A DNA stretch of 64,000 nt from Streptomyces mirabilis (lineage in GTDB: Bacteria; Actinomycetota; Actinomycetes; Streptomycetales; Streptomycetaceae), in NCBI RefSeq assembly GCF_039503195.1, contig NZ_JBCJKP010000001.1, positions 4,588,001 to 4,652,000 of the forward strand, written 5' to 3'. Shown piece by piece: positions 25,702 through 33,681 of this stretch (its first letter is position 1; every line of letters begins with the position of its first letter). The notes beneath the pieces are model-generated. The model was not told the DNA's origin. It saw only the letters and a list, made by a program, of their open reading frames with translations, and searched no databases. The translations under genes were made by a program, and so were the position numbers.

Positions 25702-25968
25702 TCAGCGGCGGCCTCGCCGGTCCTCGTAGTTGACGAAGAAGCTCACAACAATGAGCAAGCCGAAAATCCCCACGGCGAAGGTGCCGAGGATCGTCCAGAT
25801 CCCCTTGCCGTCCAACGCAGAGCGCACCCCACCGGCGAGTCCGCCGACGGACATGCTCATGCCGAGGGCTAGAAACCGCGAACCCTGGGGTTTCAGCCAG
25901 TGCCGCAGGTCCGGGCGGCGGCGCCCACGCGTGGGTGGGCCGGCGGAGTGCGTCATCGGTATTCTCAT
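25702..25968 (-). CDS. Small two-helix membrane protein, unknown function
   Basis: About 88 aa from ATG 25968 (an in-frame ATG four codons on is equally possible). A basic, polar first third (PPTRGRRRPDLRHWLKP) is followed by two likely membrane segments (FLALGMSMSVGGLAGGV, TILGTFAVGIFGLLIVVSFF) and a charged end (NYEDRRGRR). The open frame extends upstream without a good start and joins the decayed recombinase region, so the true N-terminus is uncertain. It could be a small element-borne protein, as in actinomycete conjugative elements, but no family was recognised. Confidence 0.5.
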   Translation of the reverse strand: MRIPMTHSAGPPTRGRRRPDLRHWLKPQGSRFLALGMSMSVGGLAGGVRSALDGKGIWTILGTFAVGIFGLLIVVSFFVNYEDRRGRR

Positions 25969-26115
25969 CTTTCCCGGTTCTGCCGGGGCGTCCACATGGG
26001 TGTCGCCCGGGGTCCTGGGCTGGTTGGGCGTGTGGGAGAAGTCGATCCCCGTCGCGACCGCAGCGACCGGCGCGCTGAATATCTTCTCTCCGAACTTGCC
26101 GATCGTGTTGGCGCG

Positions 26116-26856
26116 GCCCGATACTCCCTGAATCGCTGAACCTCGTCCCACTGGCCGCGATCGATGATGGCGGGCCACGTCCCGGTTCCCACCTGCTCGC
26201 CCTGGTGGATCCGGACACCCGCCACGAAGTTGGACGACAGATGTCGGACGTTCTCCGGCTGCCACGTCTTGCCCTTGGATGTCGTCACTCCCCGCGCGGT
26301 CAGGTCCTGGGCAATGCCCAAGGGTGACTCACCGTCCAGATACCGACGGAAGACCTCGCGGACGATCTCCGCTTCTTCCTCGATGATCGCCTGACCGTTG
26401 CCCGTGTAGCCGTAGGGACGGTTGCCCACATGCGGCTTGCCCTCGCGGGTCTTGTCCTTCAGGGCGTCCTTCAGCCGTCGTGACAAGTCGTCGGAGGAGC
26501 GGCAGGCGTGGGCCACCTCGATACGCAGGTGAACCGGTCGTCGGGGTCCGAGAGATCACGCCGGTTCGCCTCGCCATGCAAGAGAACCCGTTTGTCGTCG
26601 GCTAGGGAGAGCAGCTCTTCAAGGTCCTTGGGCTGCCGCATGAGGCGGTCGGGGTGGTGGACGATGACGCGCCGGATCTCTCCTTCCCCCATCGCCCTCA
26701 GCATCTCTTCCCACCCGGGCCGCTTGCGGTTGCGCTGCCACGCCGAACGGTTGTTGTCCACGTAGATGTGGGTCGCCTCGACGCGGAGCTGAAGTCGTTC
26801 GGCGCTCTCCCGCAGATGCGTTCCTGTCGGTCGACTCCGGTCTGATCCTCGTCCTT
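26116..26856 (-). pseudogene. Large serine recombinase, frameshifted and truncated at both ends
   Basis: The resolvase catalytic-domain part reads QTGVDRQERIC, then after a 1-base loss RESAERLQLRVEATHIYVDN, RSAWQRNRKRPGWEEML and RRVIVHHPDRLMRQPKDLEE. After a second frameshift the recombinase domain follows: AHACRSSDDLSRRLKDALKD, KPHVGNRPYGYTGNG, EEEAEIVREVFRRYLDGESP and ARGVTTSKGKTWQPENVRHL. The start with the catalytic Ser is missing at the eamA junction, and the C-terminal zinc-ribbon and coiled-coil regions are absent. It is inactive, and is the probable agent that brought in the cytochrome b6-like operon. Confidence 0.85.
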
Positions 26857-26857
26857 G

Positions 26858-26944
26858 GTGTTCTTCAAGGAGCGGTTCGGGGTGCCCCGGATCGCGGCGG
26901 GGCTGCTGGTGGTGGGGATCGGTCTGATGGTGCACGCGGGCTGA
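26858..26944 (+). pseudogene. EamA/DMT family transporter, 3' end fragment
   Basis: The last 28 codons of the transporter split at 23387. They read VFFKERFGVPRIAAGLLVVG and end in IGLMVHAG and a TGA at 26942-26944. FFKERFG followed by a final glycine-rich helix is the usual C-terminus of the family. Confidence 0.75.
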
Positions 26945-27012
26945 CTGGAGTGATGCCGCGCACTGGGTGGCGCCGCAAGCGGGGCGATACCGCACGCGGC
27001 GTGGGCCGACCG

Positions 27013-27369
27013 TCAGTGGGCCACCGGGGTCACCGCTGTGTAGGTACGGCGCAGGAAGCGGATCAGAACCTTCGAGTCGAACTGCACCACCGACACCCCT
27101 TGCGCGGAGTGGAACTCCACGACCGCCTGCACCCGGCCGCACGGCCACACGCGTACGTCGCCGGACTCGACCGGACCGCGCAGGCCTCGTTCGAGGAGCT
27201 CTCGGGGGAAGGCCCACTCGTGGGGGCCGGGCAGCGTCATGTGAACCTGGCGGGGATCAGCATCGGGGTCGTAGCTGAGGGCCACCGGGACGACCTGGTG
27301 TTCGTCCTCGGCGGAGTCTGCCGTGTCGGTGACGATGTGGGCGCGTGCGTACTGTTCGACGGCAGACAT
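27013..27369 (-). CDS. ssgE: SsgA-like sporulation/cell-division regulator
   Basis: A 118-aa SsgA-like protein (SALP), a family confined to sporulating actinomycetes that guides septum-site localisation and cell-wall remodelling during sporulation. Family features are the N-terminal strand region, DPDADPRQVHMTLPG, WAFPRELLERGLRGPV, GDVRVWP and VSVVQFDSKVLIRFLRRTY. ATG 27369 is preceded by AAGGAG. The symbol ssgE is proposed because, from memory, S. coelicolor ssgE lies directly after the tandem PBP genes, as here. SsgE is thought to influence spore separation. A phylogeny of SALPs would confirm the subclass. Confidence 0.85.
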   Translation of the reverse strand: MSAVEQYARAHIVTDTADSAEDEHQVVPVALSYDPDADPRQVHMTLPGPHEWAFPRELLERGLRGPVESGDVRVWPCGRVQAVVEFHSAQGVSVVQFDSKVLIRFLRRTYTAVTPVAH

Positions 27370-27536
27370 GAACCGACTCCTTGCGCTGCGTTACCTGTGT
27401 GGAATAGATGAATCCGTCACCTCTCCAATGTCGCACATTTCGGAGATTTCGCCCACGGACTCCCATAACCCTCGGGTTCCCGGATCGGCCCTCGCCATGC
27501 ATCACCGCCTCGCCGCTATTCATGGGCACCTCTCTC

Positions 27537-27574
27537 TTGCAAGTCGTTCGCAACAAGGCACTATCATCGAACGG
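27537..27574 (+). promoter_or_regulatory. Nur-box-like operator and probable leaderless promoter of nikMNQO
   Basis: TTGCAA-GTCGT-TCGCAA (27537-27553) matches the Streptomyces Nur consensus tTGCaa-N5-ttGCAA at 11 of 12 positions. Nur is the nickel-responsive Fur-family repressor. A -10-like TATCAT (27562-27567) follows, with the TTGCAA half in the -35 position (19-nt spacing). Transcription would then start at about the GTG at 27574, and no ribosome-binding site precedes that GTG, so the mRNA is probably leaderless. The promoter reading is inference. Confidence 0.65.
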
Positions 27575-28617
27575 TGCATGTGCCTGACGGATTCATCAAC
27601 GCCCCGGTCTCCGCGGTCACCGGAGTGGTCGCCGCCGGCGCCATCGCCGTGAGCCTGCGGGGCGCCCGCCGCGAACTCGACGAGAAGACCGCGCCGCTCG
27701 CCGGCCTGGTCGCCGCCTTCATCTTCGCCGTACAGATGCTGAACTTCCCGGTCGCCGCCGGGACCAGCGGACATCTGCTCGGCGGCGCGCTCGCGGCGAT
27801 ACTCGTCGGCCCCTTCACCGGGGTCCTCTGCGTCTCCGTGGTCCTGCTGATGCAGGGCATCCTCTTCGCCGACGGCGGCCTGACCGCGCTCGGCGTGAAC
27901 ATCACCGACATGGCGATCGTCACGACGGTCGTCTCGTACGCCGTCTTCCGGGGCCTGGTGAAGGTCCTGCCGCGCAAGAAGCGCTCCATCACCGTGGCGG
28001 CCTTCGTCTCCGCGCTGCTCTCCGTCCCGGCGGCCGCCGTCGCCTTCACCCTCATCTACGCCCTCGGCGGCACCACCGACGTCCCGATCACCAAGGTCGC
28101 CACCGCGATGATCGGCGTGCACGTCCTCATCGGCATCGGCGAGGCCACCATCACCGCTCTCACGGTCGGCGCGGTCGTCGCCGTACGACCGGACCTCGTG
28201 TACGGGGCGCGCGGTCTGCAGCAGCGGCTGAAGCTGCGCGTCGGCGGCGACCTGGTCGACGCACCCGCGCCCGCCGCCGTCCCCGTGGCCGCCCGGACCT
28301 CCCGCCGCAAGGTGTGGGCGGTCGGCCTCGTCACCTCCCTCGTCCTCGCGGGCTTCGTCAGCTTCTACGCCTCCGCGAGCCCCGACGGCCTGGAGAAGGT
28401 CGCCAAGGACCAGGGCATCGACCAGAACACCAAGAAGCACCACACCGAGGACTCCCCGCTCGCCGGGTACGGCGTCAAGGACATCTCCGACGCCCGGATC
28501 TCCGGCGGTCTCGCGGGCGTGATCGGCGTCGGCGTCACCGTCGTCGCGGGCACGGGGATCTTCTGGGCGGTACGCAGGCGCCGCACCGCCGACATCTCAC
28601 CCTCGCAGGTGGCCTGA
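27574..28617 (+). CDS. nikMN: Nickel/cobalt ECF transporter substrate-binding component, NikM-NikN fusion
   Basis: A 347-aa fused CbiM/NikM and CbiN/NikN protein. The N-terminus MHVPDGFIN supplies the metal ligands of the S component (free N-terminal amine, His2 and the following backbone), so translation must start exactly at GTG 27574. Seven or so membrane segments follow, with NFPVAAGTSGHLLGG (conserved His) and the LMQGILFADGGLTALG loop. The C-terminal NikN part has two membrane segments around an extracytoplasmic region starting PDGLEKVAKDQGI. The Nur-like box upstream favours nickel over cobalt. First gene of nikMN-nikQ-nikO. Confidence 0.92.
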   Translation: MHVPDGFINAPVSAVTGVVAAGAIAVSLRGARRELDEKTAPLAGLVAAFIFAVQMLNFPVAAGTSGHLLGGALAAILVGPFTGVLCVSVVLLMQGILFADGGLTALGVNITDMAIVTTVVSYAVFRGLVKVLPRKKRSITVAAFVSALLSVPAAAVAFTLIYALGGTTDVPITKVATAMIGVHVLIGIGEATITALTVGAVVAVRPDLVYGARGLQQRLKLRVGGDLVDAPAPAAVPVAARTSRRKVWAVGLVTSLVLAGFVSFYASASPDGLEKVAKDQGIDQNTKKHHTEDSPLAGYGVKDISDARISGGLAGVIGVGVTVVAGTGIFWAVRRRRTADISPSQVA

Positions 28618-28618
28618 G

Positions 28619-29380
28619 GTGGGCGCGGGTCACGCACACCGGCTCTACCGGCACGGGCACTCCCCCGTGCACGCCCTGCCCCCGCACACGAAACTCGCCG
28701 CGACGTTCGCCTTCGTCGTCGTGGTCGTCTCCACCCCGCGCGAGGCGATGTGGGCCTTCGCGCTGTACGCCGCGCTCCTGGCGACGGTGGCGTACAAGGC
28801 CCGCGTGCCGGCCGGCTTCCTGCTCAAACGGCTGCTGATCGAGATCCCGTTCGTCGCCTTCGCCGTGCTCATGCCGTTCGTGGCGCAGGGCGAGCGGGTG
28901 GACGTCCTCGGTCTGTCGCTCAGCGTGAACGGTCTGTGGGGCGCCTGGAACGTCCTCGCCAAGGGCACCCTCGGCGTCGCCGCCTCCGTGCTCCTCGCCT
29001 CGACGACCGAACTGCGCGAACTGCTGCTGGGGCTCCAGCGGTTGAAGCTGCCCCCGCTCCTCGTGCAGATCGCCTCCTTCATGATCCGCTACGGCGATGT
29101 CATCACGGACGAGATGCGACGGATGCGGATCGCGCGCGAGTCGCGGGGCTTCGAGGCCCGGGGTGTACGGCACTGGGGCGTCCTCGCGAAGTCGGTGGGC
29201 GCGCTGTTCATCCGCTCCTACGAGCGCGGGGAGCGCGTCCATCTCGCCATGGTGAGCCGGGGGTACGCCGGTTCGATGCCGGTCATCGACGAGGTGACCG
29301 CGTCCCGGGCGCAGTGGTCGTACGCCCTCGCCCTCCCGTTCGCCGCCCTTGTCGTCTGCCTGCTGGGATGGACCCTGTGA
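28619..29380 (+). CDS. nikQ: ECF transporter transmembrane (T) component NikQ/CbiQ
   Basis: A 253-aa membrane protein that couples the metal-binding S component to the ATPase. It has the CbiQ N-terminus (SPVHALPPHTKLAATFAFVV), about five membrane helices and the two Ala-Arg-Gly coupling motifs (RIARESRGFEARG and LAMVSRGYAG) that contact the ATPase. GTG 28619 begins 1 bp after the nikMN stop. The stop overlaps the start region of nikO. Confidence 0.92.
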   Translation: MGAGHAHRLYRHGHSPVHALPPHTKLAATFAFVVVVVSTPREAMWAFALYAALLATVAYKARVPAGFLLKRLLIEIPFVAFAVLMPFVAQGERVDVLGLSLSVNGLWGAWNVLAKGTLGVAASVLLASTTELRELLLGLQRLKLPPLLVQIASFMIRYGDVITDEMRRMRIARESRGFEARGVRHWGVLAKSVGALFIRSYERGERVHLAMVSRGYAGSMPVIDEVTASRAQWSYALALPFAALVVCLLGWTL

Positions 29381-30129
29381 CCCCCTCTCTGGAAGTGGCC
29401 GGACTGGCCTTCGCCTACCCCGACGGCCACCAGGCCCTCTTCGGCGTCGACTTCACCGTCGGGCGTGGCGAGCGTGTCGCGCTGCTCGGCCCGAACGGTG
29501 CCGGCAAGACCACCCTCGTCCTCCATCTCAACGGCATCCTGACCGGCGGCGCCGGAACCGTGACGGTGGCCGGACTCCCGGTCGGCAAGCGCCACATGGC
29601 GGAGATCCGGCGCAAGGTCGGCATCGTCTTCCAGGACCCGGACGACCAGCTCTTCATGCCGACCGTGCGCGAGGACGTGGCCTTCGGGCCGGCCGCGGCG
29701 GGCCTGAAGGGCGCCGAGCTGGAGGAACGCGTCCGCACGGCCCTGGAGCGGGTCGGCATGGCGGACTTCGCCGACCGCCCCCCGCACCATCTGTCGTTCG
29801 GGCAGCGACGCCGGGTGGCCGTCGCCACCGTCCTCGCCATGGAGCCGGAGATCCTCGTCCTCGACGAGCCGTCCTCCAACCTCGACCCGGCTTCACGCCG
29901 CGAACTCGCCGACATCCTGCGGTCGTTGGACGTGACCGTCCTCATGGTCACGCACGACCTGCCGTACGCCCTCGAACTGTGCCCCCGCGCGCTGATCCTG
30001 AGCGACGGCGTGATCGCGGCGGACGGGAAGACCGGCGAGCTGCTCTCCGACGACGAGCTGATGCGCACCCACCGCCTGGAGCTGCCCTTCGGTTTCGACC
30101 CGCGCTCGACAGCTGTGCGTACTCCGTGA
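29368..30129 (+). CDS. nikO: ECF transporter ATPase NikO/CbiO
   Basis: A 253-aa cytosolic ABC ATPase of the nickel transporter. Walker A is LLGPNGAGKTT, the Q loop VFQDPDDQLF is typical of ECF ATPases, the signature is LSFGQRRR, Walker B is ILVLDEPSSNLD and the switch His is in MVTHDLPYAL. ATG 29368 overlaps the nikQ 3' end by 13 bp; GTG 29377 (MTPSLEV) is an equally possible start coupled to the nikQ stop. Last gene of the operon; ohrR begins 10 bp after its stop, so read-through is possible. Confidence 0.92.
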   Translation: MDPVTPSLEVAGLAFAYPDGHQALFGVDFTVGRGERVALLGPNGAGKTTLVLHLNGILTGGAGTVTVAGLPVGKRHMAEIRRKVGIVFQDPDDQLFMPTVREDVAFGPAAAGLKGAELEERVRTALERVGMADFADRPPHHLSFGQRRRVAVATVLAMEPEILVLDEPSSNLDPASRRELADILRSLDVTVLMVTHDLPYALELCPRALILSDGVIAADGKTGELLSDDELMRTHRLELPFGFDPRSTAVRTP

Positions 30130-30139
30130 CAATGGGCGC

Positions 30140-30619
30140 GTGACGAAACAAGGGGACCAAGAGGACTTCGGATCGGCCGGGTCGCTGTTCCTCGACGACC
30201 AGTTGTGCTTCGCGCTGTACGCGGCCCAGCGCGCGGTGACCGCCGCGTACCGCCCGCTGCTGGAGGAGCTCGGCCTCACCTACCCGCAGTACCTCGTCCT
30301 GCTGTTCCTCTGGGAGCGCGGCGAGACCACGGTCAAGGAGCTGGCGGGCGCGCTGCGGCTGGACTACGGCACGGTGTCGCCGCTGCTCAAGCGTCTGGAG
30401 TCGGCCGGTCTGGTCCGCCGTGAACGCTCGCCGCGCGACGAGCGGTCGGTGCTGGTGGCGGTCACCGGGCGTGGTGAGGCGCTGCGGGAGCGCGCGGCGG
30501 GCGTGCCGCGGGCGCTGCTGGCGTCGACCGGGCTCACCGAGGACGAGGTGGCCAGGATGCGACAGGAGCTGTGGGGGCTGGCCGAGCGCGCGGAGGGTGC
30601 GGCGGGGCGCGGGCGCTGA
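30140..30619 (+). CDS. ohrR: MarR-family organic-peroxide sensor OhrR
   Basis: A 159-aa winged-helix repressor. The reactive cysteine is Cys23 in DDQLCFALYAAQRAV, the hallmark of OhrR. The tyrosines that contact it (TAAYRPLL, LTYPQYLVL) are also present, and the DNA-binding part reads ELAGALRLDYGTVSPLLKRLE. Organic hydroperoxides oxidise the Cys and release the repressor from ohr. GTG 30140 is the first start in frame. It precedes ohr on the same strand with a 134-bp gap holding a palindrome. There is no second C-terminal Cys, so it is the one-Cys type. Confidence 0.9.
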   Translation: MTKQGDQEDFGSAGSLFLDDQLCFALYAAQRAVTAAYRPLLEELGLTYPQYLVLLFLWERGETTVKELAGALRLDYGTVSPLLKRLESAGLVRRERSPRDERSVLVAVTGRGEALRERAAGVPRALLASTGLTEDEVARMRQELWGLAERAEGAAGRGR

Positions 30620-30682
30620 CCCGCCCGTCCGGGGGGAGCGGGGGTTACCGGCGGTTTCTGCCCCCTGCTAAGCACACCTTCC

Positions 30683-30696
30683 GTACCGGCCGGTAC
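30683..30696. promoter_or_regulatory. 14-bp palindrome upstream of ohr, candidate OhrR operator
   Basis: GTACCGGCCGGTAC is a perfect palindrome 57 bp before the ohr start. A second partly symmetric stretch, TTTGTGCACGATGTAC, lies immediately downstream. Position fits an OhrR operator, but the sequence does not obviously match the AT-rich OhrR sites known in other bacteria. Confidence 0.4.
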
Positions 30697-30753
30697 TTTG
30701 TGCACGATGTACTTGCGCACTTCTGTGTTTTCCGTCCTGGGGGAGGTCCCGCC

Positions 30754-31215
30754 ATGATCGATGGCACCGCTGTCGGCGACACCGCCGTCGACAATCGTCC
30801 GACGAAAATCATGTACGTCGCCGAGGCCACCGCGCACGGCGGCCGGGACGGCTATGTCACCAGCCAGGACGGCCAGATCGCGCTGAAGGTCGCGATGCCG
30901 CCCGCGCTCGGGGGTGACGGCAACGGCACCAACCCCGAGCAGCTCTTCGCGGCCGGGTACAGCGCCTGCTTCCACAACGCGCTGGTGCTGGTGGGCCGCC
31001 GCGCCGGACTGGACCTGACCGGCTCCACCGTCGCCGCGAAGGTCGGCATCGGACCCAACAAACAGCACGGCTACGGCCTCGCGGTCGCCCTGAGCGTCTC
31101 GCTGCCCGTCCTCGACCAGGACGTCGCGACCAAGCTCGTGGACGCGGCGCACGAGGTCTGCCCGTACTCGAACGCGACGCGGAACAACATCGAGGTCACG
31201 ATCCTGCTCGGCTAG
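30754..31215 (+). CDS. ohr: Organic hydroperoxide resistance protein (Ohr/OsmC family)
   Basis: A 153-aa thiol peroxidase that reduces organic hydroperoxides with lipoyl-type donors. The two catalytic cysteines are Cys72 (GYSACFHNAL) and Cys136 (HEVCPYSNATRNN), and NPEQLFAAGYSAC is the Ohr signature. The start at ATG 30754 has GGGGGAGG at good spacing. It is paired with ohrR. The family normally has ~140 aa; the extra residues are at the N-terminus. Confidence 0.93.
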   Translation: MIDGTAVGDTAVDNRPTKIMYVAEATAHGGRDGYVTSQDGQIALKVAMPPALGGDGNGTNPEQLFAAGYSACFHNALVLVGRRAGLDLTGSTVAAKVGIGPNKQHGYGLAVALSVSLPVLDQDVATKLVDAAHEVCPYSNATRNNIEVTILLG

Positions 31216-31282
31216 GAATCGAGCCTTCCGCGTGTGTGTTGCATCCCCTGTGGGGAGTGCCCGGGCGACAGGGAGTACGGAC

Positions 31283-32455
31283 GTGAACGTGAACGGCGAA
31301 GTGGCCGAGGGCTTCGAGCCGGTCAGGGAGGCGTTCGCACGCAACTTCGAGACACTCGGAGAACGGGGTGCGGCGGTCTCCGTGTACCGGCACGGGCGCA
31401 AGGTCGTCGACCTGTGGGGCGGCACGCGGGACGTGGACGGTACGGCGGATTCGGCGCCCTGGGAGCACGACACGGCCCACGTCATGCACTCGGCGACGAA
31501 GGGGGTCGGGGCCGCCGTACTCCTGATGCTGCACGAGCGCGGCGAGCTGGACCTGGACGTTCCGGTCGGGAAGTACTGGCCCGAGTTCAAGGCTCTGGGA
31601 AAGGAACACCTCCTGGTCCGGCATGTGTTGTCGCACCAGGCGGGCGTGCCCGTGGTCGACGCGCCGCTGACCCCGGCCGAGGCGGCGGACCCGGACCGTA
31701 CGGCCGAGTCGATCGCGGCACAGACCCCCCTCTGGGAGCCGGGCACGGACCACGGCTACCACCCCCACACCTTCGGCTGGATGCTCTCCGAACTGGTCCG
31801 CCGCGTCACCGGCGGCCGGGGCGTGGGCGAGTTCATCGCGACGGAGATCGCCGCCCCGCTCGGCCTGGACCTCTGGGTCGGGCTGCCGGGGGCCGAGGCC
31901 CACCGGGTGGGCCGCGCGGGCCGAGTCGATGCGCCCGAGCCGTCGAGCGCCCTGCGCACCCGCCCGAAGCGGTCGGTGGCCGAGGCCTACAACGACCCGG
32001 ACTCGACGACCGTCCGCGCCTTCGCCGCGATCACCCCGCCCCCCGACGACAACGACCCCGCCTATCGCGCGGCGGCCCTCCCCGCCTCCAACGGCATCGC
32101 CACGGCCGACGGTCTCGCCCGTTTCTACGCCGCGCTGATCGGCGAGCCGGACGGCACCCGGCTGTTCACCCCGGCCACGGTCGACCTGGCCCGCGCCGAG
32201 GCGTCCGCGGGACCGGACCGCACCCTGGTCATCACCACGCGTTTCGGCCTCGGCTACATGCTCCACGGCACGGCCTCCCCGCTGCTGGGCCCGGCCTCGT
32301 TCGGCCACCCCGGCCGCGGCGGACCACTGGGCTTCGCGGACCCCGAGTCGGGCATCGCCTTCGGCTACATCACGAACGGCTTCCGCAAGACGGTGACGGC
32401 GGATCCACGGGCGCAGGCGCTGGTACGGGCGGTACGGTCGGCGCTGTCGTCGTAG
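31283..32455 (+). CDS. Serine hydrolase of the beta-lactamase / class C esterase (EstB) family
   Basis: A 390-aa hydrolase with the SxxK nucleophile motif in MHSATKGVGA (Ser ~75) and a YxN-type region at GYHPHTFGWML. The usual third-motif H/K-x-G box is represented by FGHPGRGG. This is the pattern of carboxylesterases and DD-peptidase-like proteins, not of true class C beta-lactamases. GTG 31283 is preferred because AGGGAG lies 8 nt upstream; longer frames have no ribosome-binding site. There is no signal peptide, so it is probably cytosolic. Substrate unknown. Confidence 0.85.
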   Translation: MNVNGEVAEGFEPVREAFARNFETLGERGAAVSVYRHGRKVVDLWGGTRDVDGTADSAPWEHDTAHVMHSATKGVGAAVLLMLHERGELDLDVPVGKYWPEFKALGKEHLLVRHVLSHQAGVPVVDAPLTPAEAADPDRTAESIAAQTPLWEPGTDHGYHPHTFGWMLSELVRRVTGGRGVGEFIATEIAAPLGLDLWVGLPGAEAHRVGRAGRVDAPEPSSALRTRPKRSVAEAYNDPDSTTVRAFAAITPPPDDNDPAYRAAALPASNGIATADGLARFYAALIGEPDGTRLFTPATVDLARAEASAGPDRTLVITTRFGLGYMLHGTASPLLGPASFGHPGRGGPLGFADPESGIAFGYITNGFRKTVTADPRAQALVRAVRSALSS

Positions 32456-32520
32456 CCGACCGGGCCGGGTACATGTCCCGGCCGACCGGGCCGGGTACAT
32501 GTCGGAGCCGACCGGGCCGG
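32454..32520. repeat. Tandem repeat after the serine hydrolase gene
   Basis: Two and a half copies of a ~29-bp unit containing GCCGACCGGGCCGGGTACAT follow the stop codon directly. A further degenerate copy (GATCCGGCCGGGGCC) lies at about 32535. There is no coding role. The stretch up to the AraC gene (32521-32668) shows nothing else. Confidence 0.75.
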
Positions 32521-32668
32521 GGCCGCGTCGTGGTCGATCCGGCCGGGGCCGTGCCAGGACACCCCCGCGATCCTGGCCCGCCCCTTCCGGTCCGCCCGTC
32601 CCTCGCCGCGCGGCGATCACCAGAATGCGCGGCCGACCGCCCGCCTGTCGTTGGCGCACCGTCGCCAC

Positions 32669-33679
32669 CTACTTGGCGCAGGGTCCACGGCCTTCCGGAC
32701 GTACCGCACGCTCCTCCGCCACCGCCTGCCTCCGGAGTTCACTCGGCGGGACGCCATGGGCGGCGCGGAAGGCCCGGGTGAACTCGGCGGCGCGGGGGAA
32801 ACCCCAGCGGGCGGCGACGGCATGGACCGGCATCGCGCGCAGCGCCGGGTCGGCGAGGTCGCGGCGGGCGTTCTCCAGCCGCTGGTCTCGGACGTAGGAG
32901 GCCACGGTGAGGCCCTCGGCCTGGAAGAGGCGGTACAGATGGCTGCGCGAGATGTGGTGCGCGGCGGCGATCCGGGCGGGGGTCAGCTCCTGGTCGCCCA
33001 GATTCCGGCGGATGAACGCCTTGATGCGCAGGGTCAGCGTCCGGCCGCGGGTCTCCGGTGGCAGCAGGGCCTCGGCGTCCAGGGCGCCCGCGAAGACGGC
33101 CGTGACCAGGTCGGCGAGGACCGTTCCCAGTCGGGGTCCGTCCGACGGCTGGTAGGAACCGGTGTCCGAGGTCAGCTGGACGAGGAACTGCCCCAGGAGC
33201 GCGCCGACTCCCTCCCGGCCCGAGATCCGGCTGCCGATCACCAGGTCGGCCCGGTTCGCGGGCAGCGCCACCAGCGACCGCGGGATCTCGACTCCCACGA
33301 GGCTGACGGGCTCGGCGCCGGTGTGTATCTCGTACGACCGCGAGGAACAGTTCGTGTGGATGTCGTTGACCCGGTACGCGGCCTGCTGTCTGCCCCAGGC
33401 CGCCGCTCCCTCTCCCCGCAGCAGGAGGGAGAGGTGGTACACCTCGGGATCGGACTGGCGGATCAGCTTCGGCGTCCGACGGAAGACCAGATGGTCGAAG
33501 GTCGCCGGCCAGACCGTGACCTCCCCCAGCCCGATCATGCGCTGGTGCGCGCGGTAGTCCGCCGCACGGTCGCTGGCCAGCTGCATGGGCGCGTGCGTAC
33601 GGCCCATGCGCTGCGTCCACGCCTCGAACCGGTCACCGACCGGCAGGTCCGCGGTTTTGAAGACCGACTCGTGCAACAC
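32669..33679 (-). CDS. AraC-family transcriptional regulator (AraC_binding_2 / HTH_18)
   Basis: A 336-aa regulator. The N-terminal two-thirds are an AraC_binding_2 ligand domain (FEAWTQRMGR, YHLSLLLRGEG). The C-terminal ~100 residues carry two helix-turn-helix motifs (ELTPARIAAAHHISRSHLYR and AARWGFPRAAEFTRAFRAAHG). This NphR/FeaR-like arrangement is common in Streptomyces, and targets are unknown. The start is GTG 33679, just 2 bp after the stop of the DUF397 gene, so the two are probably co-transcribed. Confidence 0.88.
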   Translation of the reverse strand: MLHESVFKTADLPVGDRFEAWTQRMGRTHAPMQLASDRAADYRAHQRMIGLGEVTVWPATFDHLVFRRTPKLIRQSDPEVYHLSLLLRGEGAAAWGRQQAAYRVNDIHTNCSSRSYEIHTGAEPVSLVGVEIPRSLVALPANRADLVIGSRISGREGVGALLGQFLVQLTSDTGSYQPSDGPRLGTVLADLVTAVFAGALDAEALLPPETRGRTLTLRIKAFIRRNLGDQELTPARIAAAHHISRSHLYRLFQAEGLTVASYVRDQRLENARRDLADPALRAMPVHAVAARWGFPRAAEFTRAFRAAHGVPPSELRRQAVAEERAVRPEGRGPCAK

Positions 33680-33681
33680 GA

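Larger units (their letters stand above)
23388..26857. mobile_element. ~3.5-kb insertion splitting eamA, with serine-recombinase remnant
   Basis: The sequence between the eamA pieces ...REPSV and VFFKERFG... carries an intact three-gene cytochrome b6-like operon, a small membrane-protein gene and a decayed serine recombinase. The recombinase N-terminus abuts the right junction, as integrase genes often do. Joining the flanks at the shared GGT (about 23385-23387 and 26857-26859) keeps the eamA frame open. No long flanking direct repeat was seen, which suits a serine recombinase with a very short crossover. The boundaries are inferred from where the eamA similarity stops. Confidence 0.6.

Noticed and set aside
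31283..32455. Class C beta-lactamase conferring resistance
   Set aside because: There is no signal peptide and the YxN and KTG motifs are not of the beta-lactamase type; the pattern fits EstB-like esterases.
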